This document shows, piece after piece, positions 44,801 to 57,669 of a DNA stretch of 64,000 nucleotides. A model generated the notes under the pieces. It searched no databases, was not told the origin of the DNA, and saw only the letters and a program-made list of their open reading frames with translations. Position numbers and translations under genes: made by a program. Origin of the DNA: Guillardia theta CCMP2712 (lineage: Eukaryota; Cryptophyceae; Pyrenomonadales; Geminigeraceae); assembly GCF_000315625.1 (NCBI RefSeq), contig NW_005434495.1:1-64000 (forward strand), read 5' to 3'. Positions within the stretch are counted from its first letter, which is position 1, and every line of letters starts with the position of its first letter.

Positions 44801-45190
44801 CAGGGATGACGAAGGCGCAGGAGGTGCTGGCACGGTGACTTCGAAGAGGGAAGAGCAGACTTCAAGCGCGCGCTCTTGCTCGACCCGCACAACAAACAGC
44901 TCCAAGACGATGTGAGCGATGCTGGAGGAGGAGGAGGAGGAGGAGGAGGAGGAGGAGGAGCAATCACCGTTGAATCTCTGAGACGGGGGAGGCGGAGGAG
45001 GAGGAGGAGGAGGAGGAGGAGGAGGAGGAGGAGGAGAACCTGACTGTCTGTTCAGGTTTCGATGCTCGTCACCACCACCGGAGCAGCCAAGAGTCTCTCA
45101 GAGTTCATGGGAAGCGCGTTGCCGGATGCAAGGAGCCATGCCCTCGCTGCCCTCGAGGCCGCAGGGATCCAGCGACCTCCGGGAGCATAG
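41844..45190 (+). CDS. DNAAF4: Dynein axonemal assembly factor 4 (DYX1C1-type, CS + TPR)
   Basis: DNAAF4 is a cytoplasmic HSP90 co-chaperone that preassembles axonemal dynein arms. It implies the organism has motile flagella. The N-terminus is a CS/p23-like domain: MPLTPQFKWNEDEESCSVEV, SSAAGSTRNTRVECTDAM, KVTSPPYFLQLDLYKDI, then SIKARKKDKGIWGQLKA. A charged linker follows, with a Glu run encoded by (GAG)n at 42667-42704. Then comes the family motif PPPRSAGRVELNFTKR, here about 23 residues after a long acidic stretch. The C-terminus carries TPRs: RGDHFYRTRDYRAALNAY, LDTRNAQAYSNRSLCSL, KAKEEGDRAFKQGNTDEAI, LSNRAACWLAKEEYVRCIED, and FEEGRADFKRALLLDPHNK. It ends at TAG 45190. About eleven exons; GGA repeats fill introns at about 44925-44960 and 44990-45035. 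Confidence 0.87.
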
Positions 45191-45307
45191 GGGGAAAGAG
45201 GGAGAGCAGGAGGATGACATGGAATGAAATATAATGATAACAAGAGCAAGCAGAGGCGGGGGAGGCAGCTCCTACTTTACATGTTCTCAGCGACACCTGC
45301 AGGTGCA

Positions 45308-48300
45308 TCAGGAGAAGAGACGAGCAAGACAAGGAGCGATGAGGAGAGAGGGAGCAGGAGGAGAGAGTCTTGCCTGCCATGACGTCGAGGAACTGGCTGA
45401 GGTCGTTGGGGCTGACATGAAATTGGACCTGACACTGGGATTCAGCTGGGCTCCTGCTCTTTCTGACCTCCTGCTCACCCGGCAGAAGTCGTAGATGACG
45501 AACTGGAGGGCGATGAGAGCGCCGCCGAAGAGGATGCGAGGCTGAAGGCCGATGAGGATATCTCCCCATCTCCTACTCGCTACCCACGTCCTCCACGCGC
45601 TCCCCAGTGTCGCTCCTCTCGACTCGCTAGCCTTGGCGAAGAGATAATCCCCCGGCTGTGACGTCACTGCCGACACCATCCCAGCTATCGTCCCTACACA
45701 TCGTCACAATCGCGCCCAGCTCTGCTCGAGCTGATACCGCTGACCAACGAGACGAAGAGGATGGAGCCGAGATCGTCGCGGAGTTCAGGGAAGGCGAGGA
45801 AGATGCTAGTCTTGGTCACATCGAAGACCGCAAACTTGGACATGACGAAGAGAACGTCTTTAACCAGCATTGGAACCTGCGAAAAAGCTCTCACTTCCTC
45901 CTCCTCCAGCTCCTCCTCCTCCCCTCACTCCTCCCCTCTGCTCCTGCTCACCAATCCACTAAACAGGGAAGACCACCCTTCCTCTTCCTGCATCCTGTTC
46001 CATCCCTTGATCAGGCTGCTCCCAGCGAATTTTTCGTCGGCGATCAGCCTGGCAATCGCATGAGCTGCGGTTGGAAGACAGCAGAGCTTCACCTCGTCTT
46101 GACGGCCATGAATGGACAAGCTGCTGCTGCCGCGAAGACAGCAGCTGTCACGCTGGACAACACAACGACGGGAACAGGGTAAAGCAGAGACTGCGAGGAC
46201 CATTCAGTTCTTCCACCACAATTTGAGCAGACAGACCAGCTTGGGTCCAGCTAGATCCGCAAAGAACCTCCTGAAGAACTCTGTACCTCCGAAGGACAGA
46301 GCCCCGTAGATGCCGAACCCAGCCACCTCCGGCTGACGTGACGTGTCAAACTCACGGAGGCCTCACAGTTTTGAACCTGCAGGCCTCTGAGCAGAGCTGT
46401 CAGCCCTCCTTCCTTAGTCAAAACTTTGACTGCTGCATCCAGCAGCCCATCGTACGTGCCCTGTGGTGCTGTCTGCAAGAGGCCGTCACGCTCACGCGAG
46501 GGCCCAGCAGGTGTTCACCTGCATGCGGATCTTGACGGTGTCAAGAGGAACAAGAGCGGCGTGCGCGAAGCTGGCACAGATGGCTCCACTCGCTGCAAGG
46601 CGCCAGTAGACACTGCAAGGAGTTGAGAAGGAGGAGGAGGAGGAGGAGGAAGAGGACCTGCCATCTAGGTTCGACTCTTTCTCGATAGGAGCCCGTCTAG
46701 AAACTTTCCCCAGAGGCCCGAAGGGCGTAGAGATGTTGTTGCCCAAAAGAGACTTCTCGACGAAGGAGAAGCGGTTGGAGGAGGGATCATACTCAACGCG
46801 GACCTGTGAGAGCAGGTGAGACATTTGCAGCTGCTGTAGGATTTAGAATCGAGAAGACCGATGAAGGGAGAAGACGCGTCAGAACTTCGTCAATGGTCTT
46901 GGTGTCCTGTGAGTTCATTGCAACCTTCTTGGCACTTGTGTTGCCTGAAGTAACTCAGAAATGCCGTCCACCATCACCTCAACATACCGAGTCGTCCGAA
47001 GGTGGCAATCGCCGTTGCTGTTGTTCCGTTCGTGTCTCCCCCCGAGTCTATGGGAGATTGTACTTTGACCTGCGTCCTACATCATTCAGAGAGCGCTCAG
47101 TTCCAGGTCTACCTTCCACGGGCAAGAAGTTGTATATCCAGCTCCCGGGTTCAAGATCTCGATCCGATCTACCTCTTTATCCAGTACAGCATATCCTCTT
47201 CCTGCTGCTGCCATCTGATCCTCCGACTCGTCGGGCAGGAAGTTCACTCGCAGATATTCCTTAGAAACTCGTCCGATCCCGCTCCCTGCCGCCTTCATCT
47301 TCACTCCCACTACTCGCCCATCCTCCACGACAGCCTCTGCCTTGGGCTTCTTGAAATTTTCCTCCATCATCCCCATCTTGGCCAGTTCATCAAGCCCCTC
47401 AAACACTACACGCGGAGGCTTCGAGAAGTTTCCACCCCCGTCCTCAACCTCCACTCTTAGGATCTTTCCGTTGGGCCGCAGGAGACATTTCGCTTGAGCT
47501 TTGACCGCAGGATCGTAGTCGACCAGCACATCGACTTCAGGCGCAGCTCCTGTGTACCCTGATCCTCGTGATACCAGCGAGACTTTGGTCAGGCTCGCGT
47601 TCTCCCACATTGACAGCACAGACTGAATCTCTTGGGTGGGTTGGAACTTGTCCATCAAGGTGAAGAGGAAGCCGATCTGCTGCAGGGCGTCTCGATCGGC
47701 CGATCCAAACCTTCGAACCAGCAGCTTGACCAGACGCGCAGCTCCTTCCGTCCCATTGTACGACTTGAGCCCATACTCCACCGAGGCAGAGAAAGATGCG
47801 AACTGCTCCAATCTCTTGTCTTGATATGCGTCCATCGGCAACACAGAAAGCTCCTCTCCTCTCCTCTTCCACAGTGCCATGCTGCTGGCATCATAATTCA
47901 GGAGAAATTTGGAAAGGTACTCTATGAAGCGCAGGGAATAAGTCGATTCAGCAGCGTTCATGTTGGTTCTGATCGCTGACCCCTCTGGCCCAGACACCGG
48001 ACGCCAAACGAGACCAGGCGGCTGCTTGGCGGCGGCTCGGCGCTCTCCAACAGGAAGAAAGAACCCGGAGAGAGCAGCAGCGCTCACGACAAGCATGCTC
48101 CTTCGCGCTACTCCTTCTCTTCTGATCTCATCCTTGCCGCTTTCCGGGCGTGACACTGCACTAAGCAATCGAAGCCCGCCACCCTTCTTGCGCAAGGTTT
48201 TCGGGGGGTTGGAAATCACCCTCCTTGTTGGGTGCAATGTCGAACCTGAGAACAGAAAGCATTCTACTTGAAAGCACAATAACGCCCAAGCGAGGAGCAG

Positions 48301-48318
48301 GCAGAGAAAGGTTTTCAT
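45308..48318 (-). CDS. Plastid-leader protein fused to a phosphate-carrier-like MCF domain
   Basis: ATG 48318 opens with a signal peptide ending in VECFLF, the Phe-type leader of complex plastids, followed by a basic transit stretch and a second hydrophobic segment after a twin-arginine (ARRSMLVVSAAALSGFFLP). A helical domain and a glycine-rich repeat region follow (RGSGYTGAAPEVDV, GGGNFSKPPRVVFEG, NPGAGYTTSCPW). Short exons then continue in frame (VKVQSPIDSGGDTNG; NTSAKKVAMNSQDTK; VRVEYDPSSNRFSFVEK) into a six-helix MCF carrier. Repeat motifs are PLDTVKIRM, PFMAVKTR and QPGDYLFAK, with DVLFVMSKFAVFD and LQFVIYDFC, as in mitochondrial phosphate carriers, where the third motif also lacks the basic residue. 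The junction intron is either 55 or 19 nt; both keep frame. The alternative is two adjacent genes, the downstream one starting at ATG 46824. The stop is at 45308. Confidence 0.72.
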
Positions 48319-49340
48319 GAGTTCCTTCACTGGACTTCGTCAGGTCATTTTACCTAGAAAGCAGAAATCATGGAGTGAAATTACAGAGCATCAGACAACT
48401 TGTAAGCTGCAATTACACGTCTAGAGTTACAACCCATCTCTCACCTACACCTGACAACCCTGTCAAGTGCTGAGTGCTCCCTGGTAAACAACTCCTGCTG
48501 CTTTGGTACCATCTCTCATCTTTGGTCCGATCCTCTCAACTCACAGTCGTGCAGTTATCTTGTGGGTTGTTCTCACTTACACTTGTTTCTCTTTCGTCAT
48601 TAGTAGGCTTGTTGCATCATCTAGCAGGTATAAAAATGGATATGGAGGTGTGTGGGGTCAATTCACATTCCTCTCTGCCGTTTCTCATCAAGAGGACAAG
48701 AGGACAAGAGGACAAGAGGACAAGAGGACAAGAGGACAAGAGGCAGGAGAGCATCATCTCTTGCTCTCTCTCTCTCTCTCTCTCTCTCGTCTTCTGCTCT
48801 CCTCTCTCCCTCTCCCTCGTCTTGTCTTGTCCAATCTCATCACATCACAACTCTACTTCAGGGTTCATGCGTTCGCCTCCGGATCAACACGGACCCTGGG
48901 GGCAAAAATTGGGGTGGGGTAACGGAGAAAAAGGGGTGGTCCAGCGGGAAAAGGGTTGGTCATCGACGTGGAGGAATCTTCACTATAGCAAAGTAGGGTT
49001 GACCTTGGGTAATCAGGGGGTGGGGTGGGCATGGGGGATATGGTCGCTTCTGGGGGTAGGGTACATTTGGACCCAGACCAGGGTGGGGTGGATACTGAAA
49101 CAGTGGTAACGGTGGGGGGGAGCTGTCACAAGAGGGATGCGGCTGCTGTGCAAAGATGCGCTCTCGGGAGTCGTCGCTCAGTAGACATGTTGCTCTGATA
49201 GCGCATGACCATGCTTCAACCCTCAGATCGTTCTAGATGGAGAGAGAGCTTCAAAGTCCCTTCCCTTCTGTGCGCTCTCCCCGATCTTGCCCACGGGCTT
49301 CTGAAGGGCTTGAGGGCGAAGATTGTGACAACGCATTGAA
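48319..49340. other. Intergenic region with 8-mer array and G-run tract
   Basis: About 1 kb with no supported gene. It contains an AGGACAAG array (48693-48740), a (TC)n tract (about 48765-48788) and, from about 48890 to 49110, closely spaced GGGG runs with GGGTA or GGGGTGG. It separates the carrier fusion (minus) from the end of the next minus-strand gene, so it should hold the carrier fusion's promoter. Confidence 0.5.
48693..48740. repeat. AGGACAAG octamer tandem array
   Basis: About six perfect AGGACAAG units. It lies outside genes, roughly 370 nt upstream of the carrier fusion ATG, and is too regular and too short-unit to be a CRISPR array. Confidence 0.9.
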
Positions 49341-50096
49341 TTAGACGATTGAATGTACAACCAAAATCCAGTATTTCTGGAGAAAAACAAAGAAAGACAA
49401 TGCACGTTCTCTACCCATACAACCTTATCGCAAAAACTGCCGTCGAAATACAAAACAAAATCCGATGGAAGAGCTAGAAGGAAATGAGTTTCGATCATCA
49501 GAGAGTGTCGTCACAAAGACAGATGTGCTTACATGCGTTGATGGGAGCTGTGAAGGTGAAGCACCTGCCAGCAGATTAAGTTCAAGTTCGCCATCATTCT
49601 GGGTTCTACTGAGAAGTACTCCTCCGCTTATGAGTGATCCACTTGGTAATCCCTGACGCTCGATCAGTGATGTCCTGTGGTAACACTTGCTGGATTACCT
49701 GCTGCTGTAGATTGAAATTGATCCGCCGCTCCGTCAGCTTCTTTACCACCTTTCCACCAAATTCAACACAATTTGCAAGACTTTCGAACGTACAGTCGTC
49801 TGCAATGGCTTCGTAGTTGTGAACACCTGACCATAATTTAAGCACCGGATAAGAACACTGGAAATCCGTACAGTCGCAGTGACGTCGGAGGAAGACGATG
49901 GAGATGAGAGTCTTCGATCGCCTTCAAAATATGCACCCCTGGAGAAAGTTTTAGAGCACGTCTCGCCAAAACAATCGCGACAAACCCGCCAGAAGTATGA
50001 CCATCTCCTGAGCCAGAGGAGGATGCTGATCCTGAGTTTGAGGACGACGAACTGGCAGAGGAACTCGAAGTCTGAGATGAAGAACTCTGCTGGCTT

Positions 50097-50132
<36 letters not shown>

Positions 50133-51880
50133 CTCGTCGAGGTGGCTTGTGCGCTGTCGATGAGCTTGGTGATATTAACCTGGATGAAAGTCAGAAAGAG
50201 GGAACATTAGCTGATTTAGCTGACTCAACATACCATTTCGATGGTGACTTCCGATGCGTCGGCGATTGCTTGAATAAAAGGAAGTTGGAATTTGGCTTCA
50301 AAAGCGAAAAAGACGAAACGCATCAGATAATAAACTGAATTTCCATGTCATACCTTTCATCTCAGTCACGGGAACAGGCAATCTGACTGTTACGGGAACA
50401 TAGGTTGATGCAGCAGCAGTCTTCGATGTAGTACCACTACACAATTGTCAAATCTTCTGTCCAACCTATGTGAAAGGAATGCTTACAATTCTGATGGACA
50501 TGTTGAGTTCGATGTCCCACACCCCGGAATCTTGATTCCAGCAAAGCAAGCTGCTTCAAATCAGTCGCCCAAAAAACAAAGAAAACAATATACAGTAACA
50601 ATTCATGCAGGTAGACTGATATGCAAAAAAGTTCTGTGAAAGCTTTAAGTGACAAAAACAGCTTTCTATACTTCACCTGAGGACAAGCTCTGCAAGTTCC
50701 TGGTTTAGACCCTTGACACCCTGTCCATTTGCTTGAGTTCGGACTGTAGAACAAGCCATGATGATTTTTCACCAGAAAGATATTCTCCGGTCTTGCAATT
50801 CGAACATTGCATGCACTCTGTTCATCCATTAGTCATCGTGAAACCACGGTACATCACAAGATTACTCTGTTGGCTACAATCTTTATAGTATCCAGCGCTA
50901 CATGCTGTACAACTGCGAATACCAAGTCACTTAAATAAAACAAAATAAATATTTAAGGTACTTTGCGGCCAGGCAAATTGCATCTGAAGTCTCTGAACCT
51001 TTAAACATCAATTAATAATTGTTTCCTGTACGAAAATCGTGGCTCACATTTGCTAACTTCCAGCTCCTGAGATGAGCAAGTCGAGCAAGAAGAACAAAGG
51101 GAACTAGAGTTAGCTCCGATGAATGTTGTGAATTTCCCTGCTGGGCATTGGGAACAAGATCCAGAACCACTCTTATCCTTGTACATCCCTGCTGGGCAAG
51201 GAAGACAGGTACTTCCCGTCTGATTGAACCCTGAAGGGCATACACAATCCGTCACAGATGAACTGCCAGCCGGTGACGTCATAATTCCAGGACACTTCGC
51301 ACAGTTCCTACAGGTACACACGTGAGTCAGGAACCTGAGCAAATCGACATCATTTCTCGCCATACCCTGTCGAATCTTTGTACGTGTTGGCTGGGCAAGA
51401 GGCCGGCACGATAGTGTAGACACAATCGGCAGTCTTCTTGATAGAGTCAGACCTTGAGTTGGACCATGCGCCTCTCAAAGTGACGGTCCCCGAGGAAGGA
51501 AGAGTCACAGCACCGCCACAGCTAAGTGACCTGGTCATTGAACATTCCCCTCCTTGAATCCCCCATGTCCCTGTGCCTGCGCTCGAGACCATTTCGACGA
51601 TGCAAAGACGGCCAGGATTGGAAAAACTGATAGAAAGTCCTGTGGTCGAGGTAGGGACATTGGACCCGCAACTGAGTGACTTTCCATTGGTAAGGCTGAT
51701 AACCGCCTGTATCGATGTAACTACAGCTCCGTGGCCACTGAATTGCGCGCCGTCAACCAAGGGCTCAGCACATTGGAGAAGTGACGGAACAGCGGAAGAA
51801 ATCTCAAGAAAACCCAAGAACAAGATGCAATGCAGGCTTGAAGCCAGCAGACGAGCTGAAGCAAACGTTCGAAAACTCAT
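49341..51880 (-). CDS. Cysteine-rich surface or secreted protein with GCC2/GCC3-like repeats
   Basis: ATG 51880 starts a signal peptide (LASSLHCILFLGFLEISSA). The N-terminal domain has paired Cys in Ser/Gly-rich strands (SCGSNVPTSTTGLSISFSN). Then come ephrin-receptor-type repeats: NCAKCPGIMTSPAGSSS, CVCPSGFNQTGSTCLPCPAG and MYKDKSGSGSCSQCPAGKF. A later Cys cluster reads GSKPGTCRACPQ. The C-terminal region has VPVTVRLPVPVTEMK, FQLPFIQAIADASEVTIEM and VNITKLIDSAQA, the layout of a small SEA-like fold, followed by a poly-Ser run encoded by a GAGGAC repeat (about 50098-50135), YEAIADDCTFESLANC and a final exon ending near 49341. The end is uncertain because several short exons were joined by eye. 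Algal genomes hold families of such large cell-surface proteins. Confidence 0.55.
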
Positions 51881-52307
51881 CCTGCCCCAGCGGTAACCCA
51901 GAAGAACCGGAGGATCAATCGGAATAGAGGGGGGGGAAGGAGAGAGGAGAGAGAGGAGGAGAGAGGAAGGCCGTGCAAAGCGGCAGCAAGTGGGGACGAG
52001 CAAGCAATTGGTTTCGATCAACTCCCCCTGTCAACAACTTGCCATGGCAACCACGTCCCTGACAAACTCAACACTGTTACTCATAGGTACCCTTTTGTAC
52101 CATCACCCCACCTATTTCCCTCTGTATGACCCCTCCTGGTGAGATTTTAAAAAAGAGGCCCGGCCGACTCATGTTTAACTAGTACTCCTTTGAGTAAAGA
52201 GTACTAGCCAGTGTACGGCCCCGGGCCCGGCCGGGGAATTCGGAACCGGTTGTAGAACTAGGGATGAAAGTTGATTCCGAGGAGATAATCGGGCCGGTAG
52301 TAGCGCT
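51881..52307. promoter_or_regulatory. Divergent promoter with CCGGGCC cluster and TTTGAGTAAA
   Basis: Between the surface-protein start (minus) and the HEAT-like start (plus). The stretch has a C-run tract with TACCCTTTTGTACC (about 52089-52110), AGGCCCGGCCGACTC (about 52157), TTTGAGTAAAGAGTACTAG (about 52189-52207) and GGCCCCGGGCCCGGCCGGGG (about 52217-52236). The promoter role is inferred from its recurrence in other divergent regions. Confidence 0.55.
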
Positions 52308-55300
52308 ATGGCGTCGCTACCAGCAGGTAGAAAATGTTCGCTTCTGCCTCACCCTTCTCGTCTTTGTTTCATGAGTTGTGTCAATCTGCCAATGGCCCGA
52401 CTTTCTCTTGTCTTCAATGAGAGCGAGAGATCTGACGGCTTGCGTTCAGTCCTGCGAGATGCGATTCAAACGACCTTCCATGATCTTGACATTCAACAAA
52501 ATGGATTTCTTCAATTCAAGTCAGAAGTGTTCTTATTCTCGCTACATGTAGCTTGACTTCCTTCAGATTTTTTTCACAGTTGCTGCACAAATCTGGACTT
52601 TACATAAATGAGATGGAAACGAATGCTATAAAAAGACACCTCAGTCACATCAAGGTTAGATAACCTCAAGAATGCACCTGTCTTGTGACGCAAAGACAGG
52701 GAGCTGAGGACGAGGAAACCAAAATAGTTTTTACAATTGAAGACATACATTACTTTTGCACGGTATAGCTATTATCTGATGAGAATTGCTGACTAAGGAT
52801 GTTTGAAGAATCCTTCATTTATGATATGTCTACAAATCGAAGAATCGATGAGCTCGGAACGAGAAATCAGGTTATCCTGGTCATCTTCTTCCATCATTGT
52901 TATGATTCAGGCCCCACAGGATAAACCAATATGTCTCAAAAGTGCTTGAACAAGACGAAAAGACTATCGACGACTTCCTAAAATCTCCATCGTTGAGCAT
53001 TGTTGGAGATAGACAAGCAGTGCTGTACTTGCTTTCATGTTTTCGGTTCCAGTATTCGTTGACCAGTATACATCAGGCGACTTGCCAAGATCTTGCGGGA
53101 AAAGTCTTTGGACATCGCAACTCGGAAGAATTTGGTAAGGAAAGAGGGGGATGATATGTAGCCTGAGGTATCCATGATCAGACCAAAGCAATCTCAAAGA
53201 TCTCCGAAAAGCCCAGAGAAGTGAAAGCTTGTGTATCCGAAAACTAATGTAATGTGTTGACGAAGGCTTCGGGTGTTGATAGAATGCCTGGAGTGAAAAA
53301 GGATAAGATCTATGATGATCAAGCTATTGCAGGTATTGACCTGAGAGATAGTTTTGCTCTCCGCTGACCTGCAACAGCTTTTTCATGGATTCTGTGTCAT
53401 GGATCACCAATCTACATGGATCAGCGGACCTTTACAAACCCAGAACACGAAAACATCAGTCAAGATCTAGTATTCGTGTTCGTTTGAATACTTTTTGATC
53501 AACGATTTGAGATCAGATTCCACTGTATACGCATTGGATTCAGAAGTATGAAAAATCAACAAGACGTTTGGTAGCAATTATGGACACAAACACAGCTCAC
53601 GAAGTCTGAACAGGAATTTGTTACAAAACTTCAAGAAGAAGGCTCTTCGAGGCAATCAGTGCCTCCAGAATTAGTTGAGTATAGGTGACCTCAGATTTGT
53701 TGCGGTGCGACAGGACTGACGTGGAAACTCAGAGAAACGTGCCATGAAGCTTGTGAGTTTGTTCGAATGGAGGCGATCAGAGGGTTGGGAAACATTTCAG
53801 ACCACGAGCATGAGCATTCGCTCAAGGTAATATGGCGATTCGAAGCCTTGTTCGTTATGTATCGATACGTTCCTCCAGGTTCTGGAAAGATGTGCGACGT
53901 CGGATCCTTGCTGGGCAGTACGTGGCATGGCGCTTGAAATGTTTGAAGCGACTGTTTGAAGATGAGCTGCAATGAGATTGATTCCTTAGGTTGAAAGCTT
54001 TTGCAGTGAACATCCGGTTTGTTCTTGGAGTTTTATGCTGCTCGTCACGTGACGAGGATCATCGCAGGAAGGCTTCTTTCTTCGAGCGATGGGACATGCA
54101 GGAATACTGGTGGTCAGACCAAGATGAACCGTGGAGATCTCAAGACGAATCAAGGAAATATTTATGGCAGACTTTAGAAATCAGCACGAGAGATATAGCG
54201 TGGCAGGTATTAGCAATGATGATGAAGACAACCTTGTGGAATGAGTGTGCAGGTGCGAGTACGAGCTATCGAAGTGATCACAGAAACAGCTGAGATTGGG
54301 AATATCGATGCTCACCGAATCCTCGTGCCTCTCATTGAAGACCAATCCAACGTGAGATCTCCGAATTCTGTCACGATGTCCTTTGAATTGGATGCAAAGC
54401 GAGTCAAATCTGCCACACAGCGTGGACTTACCAACCTGGTATGCATGGATTTTTGTTTCAAAATTATTTTGAGGATGTCGTAAATAGCTCTACGGCCGTG
54501 GCGAGTGGGTTGCAAGGAGATGGGAGGAGTTACAAAAGTAATCATCTTTGCGGCTAAATACAATGTCTGACGTTGCTATCAAGAAATGTAAAGGACGGAA
54601 TGGAACATGATTTAGCAGCAAGTGAGGCTGAAGAGAAAGCCACTAGGGCAACAAGGAAGGATGCAGCGACAACTGTGATCGATGTGTTGATCGAGTACAT
54701 CAAAAGTGGGAAGCATGGGTTCAGGTCCTTTCGGCTTTATGGCCTTGAGAAGCGTTTTGATCCATCTTGCAGGCAGCAAAATCTGATTACATTGGGTAAA
54801 GTAGTTCATTCCGCAACGATGAGAGGAGAAAACAAGTGCATCAGTAAGAAATGTTGACCAGATCGCTTTCAGTTGAAGTTCCTCAGATTTTCTTGTCGAT
54901 TGCATGGATTCCGACATTGCATCAGTGCGAACAAGCGCAATGGCTGCAGTAAGAGTTATCTGTCTGAAAGATGATAGGAGGGTGGTGCAGAAAATCATGG
55001 AGATGGCAGCCTATGATGTCGACGTTCATTGCAAACGATATGCGATCGAATCTCTCGAGGTCGTCTCCTCGCGAGGGCAGCGAGACCCTCTCGACGTACT
55101 CTGCGATCTCCTTGGTCATGGTGAAGCAGAAATTCGCGAATCCGCCGTGAGATGATTGACATGCCCAACTGCTTTTGCTGAGCAATCGTGCGATGTACAG
55201 GTTAGGACGATAGAACATTTGGCAGACCACTGCGATTCGCATATGATAGGGAAGGTGTCCTAGATATCTCTTTTCTGCTTCTCCGTCATTCAGCTCTCAG

Positions 55301-55453
55301 ATCCAGCTTCTGCTAAGCGACTCCAACTGGTCAGTGCGACGAGCTGCTGCAACATGCCTCAAGCATCTCTGTGGCGATCATTCAAATGTGGAAAACTTGA
55401 TCCCCGATCCGCAAGATCGCCGATGGTTCTTGAGATCTTGGCCACATCCCTGA
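52308..55453 (+). CDS. HEAT-like repeat protein with EF-hand-like N-terminus
   Basis: ATG 52308 (MASLPA) begins a long multi-exon gene ending at TGA 55453. Near the N-terminus, FHDLDIQQNGFLQFK looks like an EF-hand loop (D-x-D-x-N-G), preceded by RLSLVFNESERSDGLRSVL. Exon 5 or 6 (VSKVLEQDEKTIDDFLKS, VGDRQAVLYLLSCFRFQY) is followed by segments typical of HEAT/Armadillo helices: IEVITETAEIGNIDAHRIL, DSDIASVRTSAMAAVRVIC, DDRRVVQKIMEMAAYDVDV, LLGHGEAEIRESAVR and LLLSDSNWSVRRAAATCLK. HEAT repeats form scaffolds for protein binding. Some joins are unresolved, notably near 52.76 kb where the reading frame does not continue cleanly across GTATAG. A calcium-sensing scaffold is the most one can infer; the family is not recognised. 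Confidence 0.55.
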
Positions 55454-55852
55454 CAGAAGAAAGCCATGGCTTTCATGCGTCACTGCTGAGGTAGGCAGAC
55501 CTCCATTGCTCTTGATTCTGATTCAACAGTACAGCTCATCTCACTAGTACTCTAGTCTTGAAGATTCACCTGGTGCTCGAAGGTCGTTTGACCAACGCTT
55601 CCGGCAGGCCCTAACCCTCACCCACCCCTTGATTTTATAACCCTCAAATTTCCACTCGAGAACCCACCCTATAAACATGGTTGTATAAAACGAGTGTTTT
55701 ACCACCCCCTCCTCAGACCAATTCCGGGTGGTCAGACTGAGAATTTTTATGCATGGAGCTGTGTTCCGCTTCCAGTCCCCTCGCCCCCCCTGTCGAGCGT
55801 CCGAGCGCTCCCTCCTTGCTGCAGCCTCTCCGCTCTCTCATCTGAAAGCTGT
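55454..55852. other. Intergenic region with ACCC-rich tract
   Basis: No gene is seen. Between about 55610 and 55690 there are ACCCTCACCCACCCC-type runs, as in other intergenic spaces of this window. The kinase start follows at 55853; an upstream open frame has no convincing coding content. Confidence 0.45.
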
Positions 55853-57188
<1,336 letters not shown>

Positions 57189-57404
57189 TCCTTGATTGAC
57201 GCCAGGACAGAAGAAATTCAGGAAAGCAAAAACAAAAATTTATTTCCGAACAAAAATGATGTGATTTTTTTGTTGTTAAAGAAAGATGTACAATATATCA
57301 AATTACATAATAACACAAGGAATACAGATTGGGATGCAAACTGGCATTCCGTCGTCGTAATCACCTGAATGGATAACATCAGTTCGTCTTGAGGACATGT
57401 TCAC

Positions 57405-57669
57405 TTATTCACCGCGAATGTCATTCAGAGCTCCACAAAAGGGACATCGAAACACGGGACCGGGGGCATCAGCTACATTTCGACAGTTGTAGCATGCAAC
57501 CTGTGTTGCAGTTCAGAACTTCCGCTCCTTGGGCAGACCGCTCCTTGGGCAGAGGAACAAGTATATGATCATTCAGAAATGACAAGGCTTTGACGAGATC
57601 CTCTCCCCTTACCCTGATAGTCGTCGTCGTCGTTGGCTCCACAGCCGTAGCCACTGGGATGTCTTGCAT
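57405..57669 (-). CDS. Tiny zinc-ribbon protein (about 50 aa)
   Basis: From ATG 57669 the first exon reads MQDIPVATAVEPTTTTTIR and, after one GT-AG intron of about 135 nt, the second exon begins VACYNCRNVADAPG and ends PVFRCPFCGALNDIRGE at TAA 57405. Two CxxC pairs (CYNC and CPFC) form a zinc-ribbon of the LSD1/RPB-like type. The intron contains a direct duplication of CCGCTCCTTGGGCAGA (about 57523-57558), which would also be readable as protein if the intron were retained. The small size and basic-to-neutral character are consistent with a regulatory or RNA-polymerase-associated peptide, which is speculation. An alternative start lies upstream, giving a different frame. Confidence 0.5.

Noticed and set aside
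48693-48740. CRISPR-like direct repeats
   Set aside because: The 8-nt units are contiguous with no spacers; this is a microsatellite-type array in a eukaryotic genome.
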